Below, one piece after another: positions 13,539-22,399 of a stretch of 64,000 bases of DNA (its first letter is position 1; each line of letters begins with the position of its first letter). The stretch spans positions 66,552,705 through 66,616,704 of the forward strand of contig JAVHZZ010000002.1 of assembly GCA_036250195.1 (NCBI GenBank), written 5' to 3'. Both the position numbers and the translations under genes were made by a program. The notes beneath the pieces were generated by a model. The model saw only the letters and a program-made list of their open reading frames with translations, did no database searches and was not told where the DNA came from. The stretch is from Mixophyes australis (lineage: Eukaryota; Chordata; Amphibia; Anura; Limnodynastidae).

Positions 13539-15598
13539 CACAGTGGCTTAGTGGTTAGCACTTCTGTCTCACAGCACTGGGGTCATGAGTTTGATTCCCG
13601 GCCATGGCCTCATCTGTGTGGAGTTTGTATGTTCTCCCCGTGATTGCGTGGGTTTCCTCCGTGTGCTCTGGTTTCCTCCCACACTCCAAAAACACAGTAA
13701 TAGGTTAATTAGCTGCAATTAAATTGCCCTTAGTCTCTCTCGATCTGTGTGTGTGTATGTTAGGGAATTTAGATTGTAAGCTCCAATGGGGCAGGGACTG
13801 ATGTGAATGAGTTCTCTGTACAGCGCTGTGGAAATAGTGGCGCTATATAAATAAATAGATGATGATAGATAGATAGATAAATTAATTGTACTAGTGTTCA
13901 ATTAAAGTACACATAATTCGTATATATAAAAAAATGATTACATTTCATTAGCTATTAAAAAAAGGAAAGAGAGGAGTTATATCACAAAAGGACTAATTTA
14001 ACAAATTAGACAGATGTGATGAAGAAAACATTTACACAAGTATTGTGTTAATTTATTGATATGTGTTATCAAAAGATTAACTGAACTAGAAACAAATTAT
14101 AACTTTTATCTCAATTGTAATTATCACTGGAAAAAATAAAATGTATAGAAATTTGGGAGTCATATCTCAAATCTTTAAATTGTTCTAAAGGGACAAGCAG
14201 TCAGAAATATGATGTTCCCTATAAAATCTGAGCAAATAATATTGAGAGAATACAAAAATACAACAATACAACAAATTGCTATAAAAACTTCTGGGAGATC
14301 ATTGAGTGATAAAACCCAGGAAAACTGATAAGATTACTTACTTTATTGCTCTTAAAAATGACCAAACACAAGGAAACAATACCTTTTTATCAGCACAACC
14401 TTTGGATTGATTTGTAATTATGCTTAAAAACATTGCCTTGTTATTAGTAATATGAATGAATATCTATGACATATACTAAATTATTTTGAAGCAATATTGC
14501 GACAGCCAGTTGATTATAAGGGATATATTTGTAAATAACTAATATCACCCAAGTGTATACTTCTGCCTTAAATCCTTTAAAAACATATATAACGATCAGT
14601 TTGTCCTGTGGAGGTTTCATGAATTGGCACAAACAGTATATTTGCTTCCATGATCCTTAATGAAGGTTTATATGGCTGTCCCCTTACAAATAGGTTACCG
14701 CACAATAATGGGCTACAACACTATCCCTAAAATTTAAGTTGCTCTATATAAAATAACTACTGAGGACAGCCATATAAAAATATTAAAATTGTTCAGGAAA
14801 TGACCCCATGTAGAGATTTTTTAGATAAAGGTTATAACTTTGTGTAAGTGTACTTTCACACTAGTCTGTTTCTCTGCAAGTCTATAAAGAGATACCACAG
14901 GAAACCTCTTGAAGCCTAACAATGAATAATAGCCTGCAACTGGCTAATGTACACTGCATACACAATGAAAACATATTGAGTTTTCTCAGGGTAAGGGAAT
15001 GCTTACATATATATTTATGAATGCTAAACTGTGAATTTGCATATTGTAGCACAGGGTTAGTTTGTATTTTAGGTTCAGCGGCTCTTTAATTTTTATGCAA
15101 CTGTCCCTCGGTTTATATTTAAGTGTATTTACATAAAGGTCTAAATAGCTTGATTCTCATTTAAAACAACAAATTAGTACTTTATATCTGGTACTGTAGG
15201 ACATATTTGGTTGACTTGATAAACAACATACTTACAGTATTGATAGCAAGGTTTCCTCGGACTGCCGGTGGAACCACACCATACAGAATTCCAGCACCAG
15301 CCAATCCTCCTAAAAGCTGGGCAATGATGTAGAAAGCACATCTCCATATGGAGATGTGAGATCCAACAAAGAAGGCAAAGGTGACTGCAGGGTTGACATG
15401 TGCTCCACTAATGTGACCTATTGTCTGGACAACTGTACCTATCGCCAAACCGAAGGCCAATGAGATCTGAAGGACTGTTGGGAGAGCAGCCGGCCATCGT
15501 AGAGCAGAGCCCAGTCCAAAAAACACAAAGATCAGCGTAGCCAGGAATTCGGCAAAAACTGCCCTGTAGAAGGCCCACGAACACAGTTCTCTCCTCAT
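4591..15598 (-). CDS. Aquaporin of the AQP2/AQP5/anuran AQPa2 group, four exons, 272 aa
   Basis: This is a membrane water channel, assembled by eye as join 15598-15236, 11763-11599, 7715-7635, 4800-4591. All introns are GT-AG and phase 0, and exon sizes (363, 165, 81, 210 nt) follow the vertebrate AQP2/5 layout. Seen in the protein: six hydrophobic segments; NPA motifs at residues 69-71 and 185-187; filter residues F49, H173, C182, R188, the water-selective set, with C182 at the mercury-sensitive position; sequons at N124 and N125 in loop C; and a cytosolic tail with K256-R257-H258-S259, a PKA-type site placed like the regulatory serine of AQP2. From family knowledge, such channels sit in kidney, bladder or skin epithelium and are moved to the plasma membrane by vasopressin/vasotocin-cAMP signalling. 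Inference: an anuran AQPa2, AQP2 or AQP5 paralogue; I cannot tell which, so no symbol is given. There are no in-frame stops. Confidence 0.93.
5084..5440. mobile_element. Foldback/TIR element in aquaporin intron 3
   Basis: GGGGTCGATTCAAATCTGCC at the left is inverted as GGCAGAATTGAATCGGCCCC ending at 5292. A related end (TTGAATTCCCCCC) follows near 5438. The interior is rich in short palindromes such as TTACCGTTAATACGGTAA. A relative lies at 37713-37888. The true right boundary, 5292 or 5440, is uncertain because one copy may be nested in another. Confidence 0.6.
5701..6873 (+). CDS. LINE reverse transcriptase fragment, open for 390 codons
   Basis: Retrotransposon protein that would copy LINE RNA into DNA. 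The frame keeps the palm motif DLSAAFDTV (about residues 20-28), the [11 protein letters not shown] motif, the catalytic box YADDTQLY (about residues 108-115) and the thumb/connection region with [10 protein letters not shown]. The endonuclease and the RT fingers are missing through 5' truncation, so it cannot be autonomous. The ATG belongs mostly to flanking DNA and is not a native start. The lack of any stop or frameshift over 1.1 kb implies a young copy, or selection that I cannot demonstrate. Other long frames on both strands here are shadows of this one. Confidence 0.85.
   Translation: MTDTSKAKALGHFSLLILLDLSAAFDTVGHPLLLHTLQSIGLSGTVLSWFTSYLADCSFSVSTSDSLSPSSSLPVGVPQGSVPGPLLFSLYTSSLGALISSFGLKYYLYADDTQLYHSSTDLSPSLLSRVSACLSAISSWVSSRFLKLNLAKTELIVFPPSCTFFPSDLSINVDNSSISPVPQLRCLGVILDSSLSFAPHIHSLAKSCRFQLRNIARIRPFLSQDATKSLVHSLIISRLDYCNLLLIGLPLSNLAPLRSVLNAAARLIFLSCRSTSVSPLYQALHWLPFPYRILFKLLTLTYKALANSTAPYISNLISIHTPSRPLRSSNDRRLSSPLITSSHARIQDFSCAAPLHWNKLPRSIRTSPNLSSFKRTLKTHLFLKAFQSHA
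5716..7340 (+). mobile_element. L2/CR1-like LINE, 5'-truncated, in aquaporin intron 3 (antisense)
   Basis: The 3' part of a non-LTR retrotransposon: reverse transcriptase, about 450 nt of 3' UTR and a (TAA)n tail. The 3' terminus, around GTACGGCGCTACGG and TATATAAATAAA, is of the L2/L2-mobilised SINE kind. ATACATC before the element (5708-5714) and after it (7341-7347) is a probable 7-bp target duplication. Two relatives are at 10455 and 26980. It lies opposite to the aquaporin transcript. Confidence 0.85.
7635..7715 (-). CDS. Aquaporin exon 3 (residues 177-203)
   Basis: This 81-nt exon encodes the second pore half-helix: I177-Y-F-T-G-C182-S-M-N185-P-A187-R188 and the run to N-H-W203. C182 and R188 complete the selectivity filter. 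The acceptor AG lies at 7716-7717 and the donor GTAAGC starts at 7634. It is too short to stand out as an ORF and was found by the NPA motif and splice sites. Confidence 0.95.
7991..8300 (-). mobile_element. V-SINE-like SINE, copy 1 (intron 2)
   Basis: Read on the minus strand: a tRNA-derived head (GGTGGCATAGTGGTTAGC, then TCATGAGTTCATTTCCC as a degraded B box), a core with GGAGTTTGTATGTTCTCC and GTTTCCTCC repeats, and an L2-like tail ending GCGCTATATAAATAAATGG. The head-core-tail order is that of tRNA-derived vertebrate SINEs. Copies 2-4 are at 13538, 18605 and 45987. Confidence 0.85.
8301..9098. other. Intron 2 sequence, nothing recognised
   Basis: Short overlapping frames occur but show no family resemblance and no splice context. 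Confidence 0.4.
9099..9151. repeat. (AT)n microsatellite
   Basis: Pure AT dinucleotide run of about 26 units in intron 2. Confidence 0.95.
9170..9992. mobile_element. Tandem array with a Helitron-like 3' end
   Basis: A unit of about 140-190 bp recurs: CCACTGGATGGATTTG appears near 9329, 9470, 9616 and 9807, with GAACTTTGACCC and TAGGGGGG blocks between. The tail reads CCCAGGCAATGCCGGATAC and then ends CTAG before T at 9992. A GGC/GCC hairpin shortly before CTAG-T is the usual 3' signature of Helitrons. No helicase is present, so at most this is a non-autonomous copy. Confidence 0.5.
10248..10302. repeat. (TA)n microsatellite
   Basis: Pure TA run in intron 2. Confidence 0.95.
10455..11505 (+). 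mobile_element. L2/CR1-like LINE, second subfamily, intron 2 (antisense)
   Basis: 5'-truncated copy that begins inside the RT connection region and runs through the 3' UTR to an (ATA)n tail. Its 3' terminus (GCGCTGCGGAACTC, then GGCGCCTAACAAATAAAGG) differs from that of the copies at 5716 and 26980, so it is a separate subfamily. It ends about 90 bp from the donor of aquaporin exon 2. Confidence 0.85.
10458..11195 (+). CDS. LINE ORF2 C-terminal fragment, open for 245 codons
   Basis: The translation aligns by eye with residues after the YADD box of the ORF at 5701: [53 protein letters not shown]. There is a short internal deletion at RSARLIF, where the other copy has [12 protein letters not shown]. 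No stop or frameshift is present. The catalytic RT box is not included, so the product could not be active. Confidence 0.8.
   Translation: MSLRFLKINISKTEIIVFLPPMLPFHHDLSIIVNNTPISSVTQLRCLGVTFDSSLSFTPHIQSLAQACRFQLRNIARIRPFLSQDATKTIIHALIISRLNYCNLLLTGLPLSYLAPLRSARLIFLSRRSSSASPFCLALHWLPIPYRIIFKLLTTTYKALSQSTASYISNLLSIHTPARSLRSANDRRLSSTLITSSHSRIQDFSRAAPLHWIDLPRSVRLSPTLSSFKRALKTHLFLKAYHRSS
11599..11763 (-). CDS. Aquaporin exon 2 (residues 122-176)
   Basis: The acceptor reads TTTATAG on the minus strand just above 11763. The exon starts with LSNNTTPG, loop C with overlapping N-glycosylation sequons at N124 and N125. It continues through helix 4 and most of helix 5, including H173 of the selectivity filter. 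It ends after GGG (G176) at 11599 with donor GTAAGT. The length is exactly 165 nt, as in AQP2/5 genes. Confidence 0.95.
12113..12292. repeat. Tandem duplication of about 90 bp
   Basis: Two adjacent units share CAATGGAAAGTTA, ACAGCAATTAAA, GTTCCTGA and CCTGCCTCTCCCTGCC in the same order. It lies in aquaporin intron 1. Confidence 0.8.
13036..13105. repeat. (TA)n microsatellite
   Basis: AT/TA run in intron 1. A frame crossing it encodes only alternating Ile-Tyr and is not a gene. Confidence 0.95.
13471..13537. repeat. (GATA)n microsatellite
   Basis: About 16 GATA units directly abut the SINE that follows. GATA units also appear after the SINE tail (13864-13879). Confidence 0.95.
13538..13866 (+). 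mobile_element. V-SINE-like SINE, copy 2, inside (GATA)n (intron 1)
   Basis: The head GCACAGTGGCTTAGTGG and GTTTGATTCCCGGCC are the degenerate A- and B-box regions. The core has GTTCTCCCCGTG and GGTTTCCTCC, and the tail ends GCGCTATATAAATAAA. Flanking GATA repeats on both sides act as an indistinct target duplication. Confidence 0.88.
13880..15180. other. Intron 1 sequence with one short inverted repeat
   Basis: TATATGGCTGTCC near 14669 is matched by GGACAGCCATATA near 14763, perhaps the ends of a 110-bp MITE. No coding signal was seen. Confidence 0.4.
15236..15598 (-). CDS. Aquaporin exon 1 (residues 1-121)
   Basis: The start ATG is at 15598-15596 and the translation begins [10 protein letters not shown], matching the N-terminus expected for AQP2/5-type channels. 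It covers transmembrane helices 1-3 and the first pore half-helix: F49 of the filter and the [10 protein letters not shown] motif around residues 65-73. The exon ends after codon ACT (T121) at 15236, followed by the donor GTAAGT read downward from 15235. Frame runs on past the donor to position 15182, but that tail is intron. Confidence 0.95.
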
Positions 15599-15668
15599 TG
15601 TGAAGTTGGGAACACAATTTAATTTTTCATATCCTTACAGCAGTCTAAATTTGCAGGTTGATTGGCAG

Positions 15669-15676
15669 CTTATATA
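15669..15676 (-). promoter_or_regulatory. TATA box of the aquaporin gene
   Basis: The minus strand reads TATATAAG here, about 70 nt upstream of the ATG. A start site 25-30 nt downstream (near 15645) would leave a 5' UTR of about 45-50 nt with no upstream ATG. Motif and distance fit; the start site itself is inferred. Confidence 0.6.
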
Positions 15677-16551
15677 ATGTCTGCGAGGTGTACAAGTGAC
15701 AAGTTGAACAAGAGGTGGAGAAGGCTATTGGTTCCTCCCCATGTTCTTCATGTTAAAAAAAAAAGTTAAGCCGAACATAATGTAAACCTCCCTCTGTGTC
15801 ACCTGGAAACGATTCACATTTTTCTCATGTATGACGCATAATTAAATAGATTTATATAACATCTAAGATTGAAACTAAACTCTTATCTATTTCATAAACT
15901 CCCATTGTCTTGCTTGTAGCCTGTAACTATCCACTAGAGATTTCTCAATCATCTTATTTCTTGCTTGGCAGTCTTTGTGCCAGCAGCTTGTCCTCTTACA
16001 CTAAATACAAAACTGGCAAAATGTCTTAATCTCACCAATGCCAGCTGTAGATGTGAGTCGTGTAAATAATTACTAAATATGCTGCGGAGTACATTAATTA
16101 CATGCTTGGAGAAAGACAACTTCCCTTCTGAGAAAAAGGAGCTAGCAGTGAATGTAACATGTTTAATGGGTGAATACTTCATGTGTAATAGCTCATGTGA
16201 ATATATATGTTAATTAATACAGTAATATCGCCTTCAGCAATGTATAACTCAACACTATGTACTGCGTGCTATTTGATTTGAAAGATTTTTGCACAAGTTG
16301 TATTTTCAATTAAGCACGTGTTTTCAAAGAGGAAGGTTTCCATGTGTTGTTTGTATGTCTTATAACATGTTGGCATTTCATACTATACAGCAAACGTGTC
16401 TATAGATGGCCTGCAGGTGCCTGTAATCTCTCCAACTGAAGAAACATTGTGGTAAAAAAAAATTACTTACGCACACATCTCAAAATTCATCCAACTTAAA
16501 AACTGTAGCGTTTGTGCTAGTCATATGTCAGAAGTGATAAGTGAGTATACT
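15677..16551. other. Upstream flank of the aquaporin gene
   Basis: A CRE/AP-1-like TGCGTCAT (minus strand, near 15831) is the only candidate site I can point to. cAMP control through such elements is known for mammalian AQP2, but this match is weak. Otherwise non-coding. Confidence 0.3.
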
Positions 16552-16784
16552 TCAGACATAAGCGGGCTCGGATTATCGCAATCCGAGCCCACCCAAACAG
16601 TGCGGATCTGAAGGCGATCCGAGCACTGTTCGGGTATTTCCGGCGGGGAGAAACACTGAAAGCGAGGCTCTGACTCCAAATCCCGCCGTCGGATCTCACG
16701 AGACTCGGATTGTATAAATTCCCCGCTTGCCGCCGCCACCTTCAGTCGGGAATTGATCAGGGAAGCGGGAGGTTGGGTTTTTTA

Positions 16785-16975
16785 GTGGTGCTGTGTCCTG
16801 TCACTCTGTCCTGCTGAGTCCAGTGGTGCTTTGTCCTGTGCTCTGTCCTGCTGAGTCCAATGGTGCTTTGTCCAGTGCTCTGTCCTGCTGAGTCCAGTGG
16901 TGCTGTGTCCTGTGCTCTGTCCTGCTGAGTCCAGTGGTGCTGTGTCCTGTGCTCTGTCCTGCTAAGTCCATTGTT
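16785..16975. repeat. Satellite A inside the hAT-like element, about 42-bp unit
   Basis: Four to five copies of a unit built from GTGCTCTGTCCTGCTGAG and TCCAGTGGTGCT. Internal to the element at 16552-17797. Confidence 0.85.
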
Positions 16976-17029
16976 ATAAAAAAATTATAATTTTTTTTAT
17001 AAAAGAATTATAAAAAAAGTAAAAAAAAA

Positions 17030-17372
17030 ATTATACTGCAATATCTAACTACGTTCACTGTTCCTGCAGTAAAAAGGAATTTCTACTGCAATATTAAACT
17101 ACGTTCACTGTTCCTGCAGTCCAGAAATATTAGTACTGCAATATTAAACTACGTTCACTGTTCCTGCAGTCCAGAAATATTAGTACTGCAATATTTAACT
17201 ACGTTCACTGTTTCTGCAGTCCAGAAATATTAGTACTACAATATTAAACTATGTTCACTGTTCCTGCAGTCCAGAAATATTATTACTTCAATATTAAAAC
17301 GTTCACTGTTCCTGCAGTCCAGAAATATTAGTACTGCAATATTTAACTACGTTCACTGTTCCTGCAGTATAA
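17030..17372. repeat. Satellite B inside the hAT-like element, about 60-bp unit
   Basis: Six to seven copies of ACTGCAATATTAAACTACG, TTCACTGTTCCTGCAGT and CCAGAAATATTAGT, with small differences. The repeats are adjacent, without unique spacers, so this is a satellite and not a CRISPR array. Confidence 0.88.
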
Positions 17373-17805
17373 AAGAATTTGTACTGCTGTATAACTCCAG
17401 TCCAGTGGTACTGTCCTGTGCAGCATATAATTTTTAAAGCCTTTGCCGGGTGTGTGTGGTTTAGGGGTACGCTCTCTTGTGCTGCATATAATGGAGTATA
17501 AAAATTTGGAGGATAAAGTAGGGAAAACAATATTGTGAGGTATGAGGTGTTCAGAATAGACTGGAAATTAGTGGAAATGAATGTTATTGAGGTTGATAAT
17601 AGTGTAGGAGTGAAAAAAAACCAAAAATATGGATTTTAGCACTTTTTATGCTTTTTTTAAAAAAAATCAGAACCCAAAACCCAAAATAAGAACCAAAACC
17701 TTTAGTGGGGTGTTTTGGCAAAACCAATCAGAACCCAAAACACAAAGCTAATCAGAACCCAAAACCCAAAACACGAAAAGTGCCGGTGTACACCCCTAGT
17801 ATACT

Positions 17806-18604
17806 TCCCCTGATAGCATAGAAATATGAGTGTTAGTTGTAAAAGTCGCATTACCTTATTTGAACACAACATAATAATGTCATGAAGTATTATATACACA
17901 AGAGACTGTCTTGACAGCTATTTATAAATATGAAAATCACATTTTTAATATAAAATTTATTTAAATATAGCTCCACATCTGTTGTTTTCTCCAAGTAGAA
18001 ATGTCAAGGAAGTAATGTGAATAGACAGCTGCGACTTCATATCATATACCCATAAAACTAATGAAATAAGTACTTACCATCAGTTGGACATGTCAATATT
18101 CCGACAATCAGAAGCGGTTTGATAGTGGAGCTGTTGGTCATCATCATTATTGCTGATGCAGCCATTTCTAATTGCATGGCAATTACAAATACAAGCCCTT
18201 AGTATACTCAGCCTATGCTTATTTGCCCCTGTCCAACTCTGTTCTGTCCCTTCAGGCGTTAGGGGGCACAAGTCGATGATGCGCAGTACAAACAAATTGA
18301 TGTCCGTCCAACTGTAAATCAGGATCTTATTGTACAGAATAATTTGTAGGCTATATCTGGACATGATTCATATATGCCATACTTGTATGTATATTATATG
18401 TATGCTATGTTATGCATGCATTAAAAGTTTATTGCCATTTGACAACAAGTAAGAGTGGAATGGCTCCAATGAAAATTCCTTATTTGTGCCTGTGACATTT
18501 CCCATTCCATTGTTCTATCATTCAGTCTAACTTTTCAATTTGGAAACCCCCACCTCTGAAATTGTGTGCTTGCCCAGACAGGAGTGGATTTTTAATAGAA
18601 AACA
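17806..18604. other. Non-coding sequence, nothing recognised
   Basis: A 94-codon minus-strand frame at 18080-18364 has no recognisable domain and is not supported as a gene. Confidence 0.4.
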
Positions 18605-18925
18605 GCACGGTGGCCTAGTGGTTAGCACTTCTGCCTCACAGCACTGGGGTCATGAGTTTGATTCCCGACCATGGCCTTATCTGTGTGGAGTTTGTATGTT
18701 CTCCCTGTGTTTGTGTGGGTTTCCTCCGGGTGCTCCGGTTTCCTCCCACACTCCAAAAACATACTGGTAGGTTAATTGGCTACTAACAAATTGACCCTAG
18801 TCTGTGTGTGTGTGTTAGGGAATTTAGACTGTAAGCTCCAATGGGGCAGGGACTGATGTGAATGAGTTCTCTGTACAGCACTGCGGAATTAGTGGCGCTA
18901 TATAAATAAATGATGATGATGATGA
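18605..18925 (+). mobile_element. V-SINE-like SINE, copy 3
   Basis: The best-preserved copy. Head GCACGGTGGCCTAGTGG and GAGTTTGATTCCCG; core GGAGTTTGTATGTTCTCC and GGGTGCTCCGGTTTCC; L2-like tail GGCGCTATATAAATAAATG followed by (ATG)n. The head is a tRNA relic, not a tRNA gene. Confidence 0.9.
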
Positions 18926-20536
18926 CCCTTGTGTTTCTTATATAGTTCCATGATCCCTTTTCAAACCCGGTCCGAGATGCAAACATTGGACAGAATAGAA
19001 GTTAGATGGAGGGGCAATGCAAAATAACCAGGACCACCAAGAGGGGGGGCAGATACAAAATACCAGGGCCTGGGTCAACCTATGGGGGCCCTGACCTGCC
19101 TGTGTAGTGGCAAGAAGTTGTTGTACTGGGGCCCAAAATTCCTCTTGGGGGCCCTGGGGGTAGCCGCCTGTTTGCATCAATTATAAACAACAAGGATCAA
19201 CGTTTGCTCTCCCTCTAACTCAGCAATGGAACCCTGCAAGTGTCTACGTACAGTACTCTGAATAAAAGATGCAAACATTCCCACCACTAACAGTGATGCT
19301 CTGGGCACATCTACAGTATGTATATGGCTCTGAGGGATCTGATCTGCTTTATACATTTTGAAATAAAACCGTTGTTCAAGTTCTAAGGCTTTTGATAGCT
19401 CCCAAGACATTGCAGGGAATCAGCACTGACTTTACACAGTTGTGACCTATGTCCCTTACACCCAGCATTAGGAAATATATCTTTAGTTTGCACATTTGTA
19501 AGTTTTATGTTTTGCTTTTTAACAAAATGTAAACAGGTAATTTTAATACCCTACCCAAACTTATATTGGCCTAAAAAATAATAGAAGTTTAGGTATAAGT
19601 AAAAATAGAGTTGATTTTTCTTTCAATGTATCTCTTGATTGACTTGCCTGTTTATCATACTTCCTGGTTTAATGGTTGTAAGATAGTAAAAGCAATTAAT
19701 TTATCTCACATTAAAAGCTATAAATCAATGACAAGTGCCCCAAGCTTTATTATTAGCCTATATCTTATGTTGTAGTGTGAATGTTCACTACTCACGCTCC
19801 TATTATAATAGATTAACAGTTATATAACAGAAAATAATAAATAAGAATGTTCGGAATGGGGTTGAAGATTCATGTTTCCAGGGCAGAAAACGCAGTCCCC
19901 AAGTCTCAAGGTTCGGCTTGTTTAAAGAAACTCTTGCAAGTTACAGGTTCATATCTTATTTTATTATTCATGAGAATCATTTACAAGTCAGTAAAACTGT
20001 GGAGGCGCAGGGCATGCGTTTTTACACAAATACACCGAGTGGCGAGTTGATATAATATCGCCAGTAAAGTGTTTCTTTCAAAATCGCCATTCTCAAAATT
20101 ACTACAAATCTCAGTCCCAATGTATTGCCACTCTAGCAATACAAGTCGCCAAATGTATGAGGCTGAGATTTTACAAACTCGTCCGAGTTTGAATCGAAAA
20201 TTGCCATAATCAACACGCATCAATAGGCGAGATTGGCAAACACTTCACTGTTACACTGTTGGTCCATTTTAATATAACAGGAGGCACAATACAAGCTTAA
20301 CTAAAGCATGATTTTTGCTTTAGACATGCGCGCACCCAGGGGGGTTTCATAGTCCCCAGAAACCCCTTTCCTTCCTAGGGTGCCCTATGCTTACAGTGTC
20401 TGGTCCCTCTCCCGGGACCAGCCACTACTACTTGTAGCTTTGTAGCTGCAATCATCTTCCAGTCCCCTCCCCTGCTGTGTGAGCAAAGCTCTCTGCCTGG
20501 CAGCCTGGCTCCACCCCTTCCTGCCACACGGCCGGC
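18926..20536. other. Non-coding sequence with repeat-like GC-rich patches
   Basis: Patches at 19040-19160 (AGGGCCTGGG and GGGGGCCCTGGGGG) and 20330-20420 look like degraded DNA-transposon ends, but no paired terminus is clear. No gene is supported. Confidence 0.35.
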
Positions 20537-20564
20537 ATGGGTGTTATGCAGAGGCAGAAGAAGG

Positions 20565-20975
20565 TAAGAGTGTGTGACTGTGTGTGTGACAGTTTACATG
20601 TCTGTGTATTTTACTCTGTGTGTGTTTTTGTATGTGTAATTCTGTGCTTGTCTGTCTCGTTGACCCTGTGTGTGTGTTTGTGTATGTGTGAGTTTGTGCT
20701 TGTCTATGTATGTGACAGTTTACATGTCTGTGTGTTTGAACCTGAGTGTGTTTGTGTGAGTCTGTGCTTGTCTGTGTATGTGACAGTTTACATGCAAGTG
20801 TGTTTGATACTGTGTGTATTTGTGCATGTGTGAGTCTGTGCTTGTCTGTGTATGGAACAGTTTCCATGTCTGTGTGTTTCACCCTGTGTGTGTTTGTGTA
20901 TGTGTGAGTCTGTGCTTGTCTGTGTGTGTGACAGTTTACATGTCTGTGTGTTTAACCCTGTATGAGTTTGCAAGT
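20565..20975. repeat. GT-rich minisatellite, unit about 70 bp
   Basis: GTGACAGTTTACATG followed by TCTGTGTGTTT, GTGTGAGTCTGTG and CTTGTCTGTG recurs five to six times. Frames across it are Cys-Val or Thr-His rich artefacts. Confidence 0.85.
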
Positions 20976-22069
20976 GTGACTCTATCCTGCCTAAATTTGG
21001 ACAGATAGGAGATATGCATTTGTGATATAGTCTGACTATTCTAGTTAGATAATTACCAGTTGAAACAAGCCACAAAACTCTGTGAATTGCTAATCAGCTT
21101 GTGCCAAAAACCTGTTTCATAATTTCATAATTTTTTTACATGAGGCAGCAAACACTGAATATCATTAACATTAGCATACAAAACAGTATATCACCTAAAA
21201 GTACAATACATCTATGAGTAATTTTATTCTCTGTACAATATAACATTTGGCCATGTCTGAAGAATTCAGCTTGTGTGATACAGCAATGATAAACAGACAA
21301 GCATCTTATATAGAATTTTACTTAAGAATACTCAGTAAGCAGGGTTTGTTACTATGGGAAAAGATACAGCACATGACGTTTATGCTAAAGAGCAATGTTG
21401 TAAAGCCTACAGGACCGCGCTGGGATATGTTGAGCAAAGTTTCAAGAGTGATTCTTTGTATGCAGCATCTAGGCTGTTAAACATAGAAGCATTTAGTTGT
21501 ATTTATAACCAGAATAATCTACAATAATCTTTTAGTACAAAGCATCACGTATGATGATGGCCACAGTCACTATGACTGCATCGGTGGTAATCGTTAAAAC
21601 GATAACCACAATTCCAACAGCAAGGACATTTACAAATAAAAAACGAATTTAGTAAAAACTAAAAACCAATGTAAATCTAAGCAGACTTACCTGAAAAACG
21701 ACTGTGCAGATCACCGATGGGAGCAGCATGCTGACCACAACTTATTCCGATTCCACAGCTCCTCGGTAGTACACTCTGATGTCATTGCGACTTCTATGAA
21801 TGTTATTTAAAGCGGCAATGTCGGGTTAAGTGTTTAAACACGTAACCTGCGGGGTCCCGAAAAATGTTTTAAAATTATATTACGGGGACAAATTAATTTA
21901 TGAATAAATTATTTTTGCACATTTGTGTAATTGATTTTTATTTTATTTCTCATGATGTTGCTTAATATTTCCACATGAGGACACCATTTAAACTACATAC
22001 TTTTGGCACTAAAACACGCTGCATTTTATAAGCATGATTAGCAAACACATCAGCCATAGGTCTACAGAG
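20976..22069. other. Non-coding apart from the speculative exon at 21691
   Basis: A 77-codon plus-strand frame at 21247-21480 has no domain, coding bias or splice context that I can support. Confidence 0.35.
21691..21729 (-). CDS. Possible small first coding exon (13 codons), speculative
   Basis: On the minus strand ATG at 21729 opens MLLPSVICTVVFQ, which looks like the start of a signal peptide. It is followed at once by CAG and the donor GTAAGT. A TATA-like TTTAAATAA lies about 80 nt upstream (near 21805-21813). I found no second exon downstream, so this could equally be chance or part of an unrecognised repeat. Confidence 0.2.
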
Positions 22070-22140
22070 GCGGATCTAGAAAACTGGTGTACCCGGGGTG
22101 ATTTAGGGGGGGCTATTTAGGCCCCGCCCCTTTATAACAT

Positions 22141-22330
22141 CTTAGGCTGCCGACGGCTGCATACTATGTGCAGGTCCGTCCAGCCGTGACAGGCAGGGAC
22201 AGTGTGCTGCTGTGCTGCCCGGCTGTTTTGATTGTGTTTTAAAACACAATCAGAGCAGCCGGGCAGCACACTGTCCCTGCCTGTCAGGGCTGGACAGACC
22301 TGCACATACTGTGCAGCCGTCGGCAGCAAG
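22141..22330. repeat. Large palindrome, arms about 90-100 bp
   Basis: Symmetric about 22240/22241 (GTGTTTTAAAACAC). The left arm has CTGCCGACGGCTGC, GACAGGCAGGGACAG and GCTGCCCGGCTG; the right arm repeats these inverted with few mismatches. The flanks (GTGTACCCGGGGTG, GGCCCCGCCCC) look like part of a DNA-transposon family, but no target duplication was identified. Confidence 0.85.
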
Positions 22331-22399
22331 TGTCTGCTAGGGGGGGGGGGGCGATCGGTTGTGGTGCTGTGTGCTGCATAATTTTGCCCTAAATGGCAA

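Larger units (their letters stand above)
16552..17797. mobile_element. hAT-like non-autonomous element with 8-bp TSD AGTATACT
   Basis: AGTATACT occurs directly before (16544-16551) and after (17798-17805) this 1,246-bp block, an 8-bp target duplication as made by hAT transposases. The right end carries repeated CAGAACCCAAAAC runs and finishes GTGTACACCCCT. The left region is GC-rich with GCGGGCTCGGATT. The interior holds two unrelated tandem arrays, listed separately. No transposase frame is left. The terminal inverted repeats are weak, so the superfamily rests on duplication length and resemblance to the elements at 57958 and 60400. Confidence 0.75.

Noticed and set aside
15408..15617. 69-codon frame starting upstream of the aquaporin ATG
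   Set aside because: A shifted-frame shadow of exon 1 with no membrane-protein pattern.
17030..17372. Regularly spaced repeats that could suggest a CRISPR array
   Set aside because: The units are contiguous with no unique spacers, and the block lies inside a hAT-like element in a eukaryotic genome.
18605..18680. tRNA-like head with A- and B-box resemblance
   Set aside because: It does not fold into a complete cloverleaf that I can draw, and it is joined to a SINE core and L2-like tail found in three other places.
20537..20975. Open frames of about 100 codons on both strands
   Set aside because: They read through a GT-rich minisatellite and give Cys-Val or Thr-His repeats.
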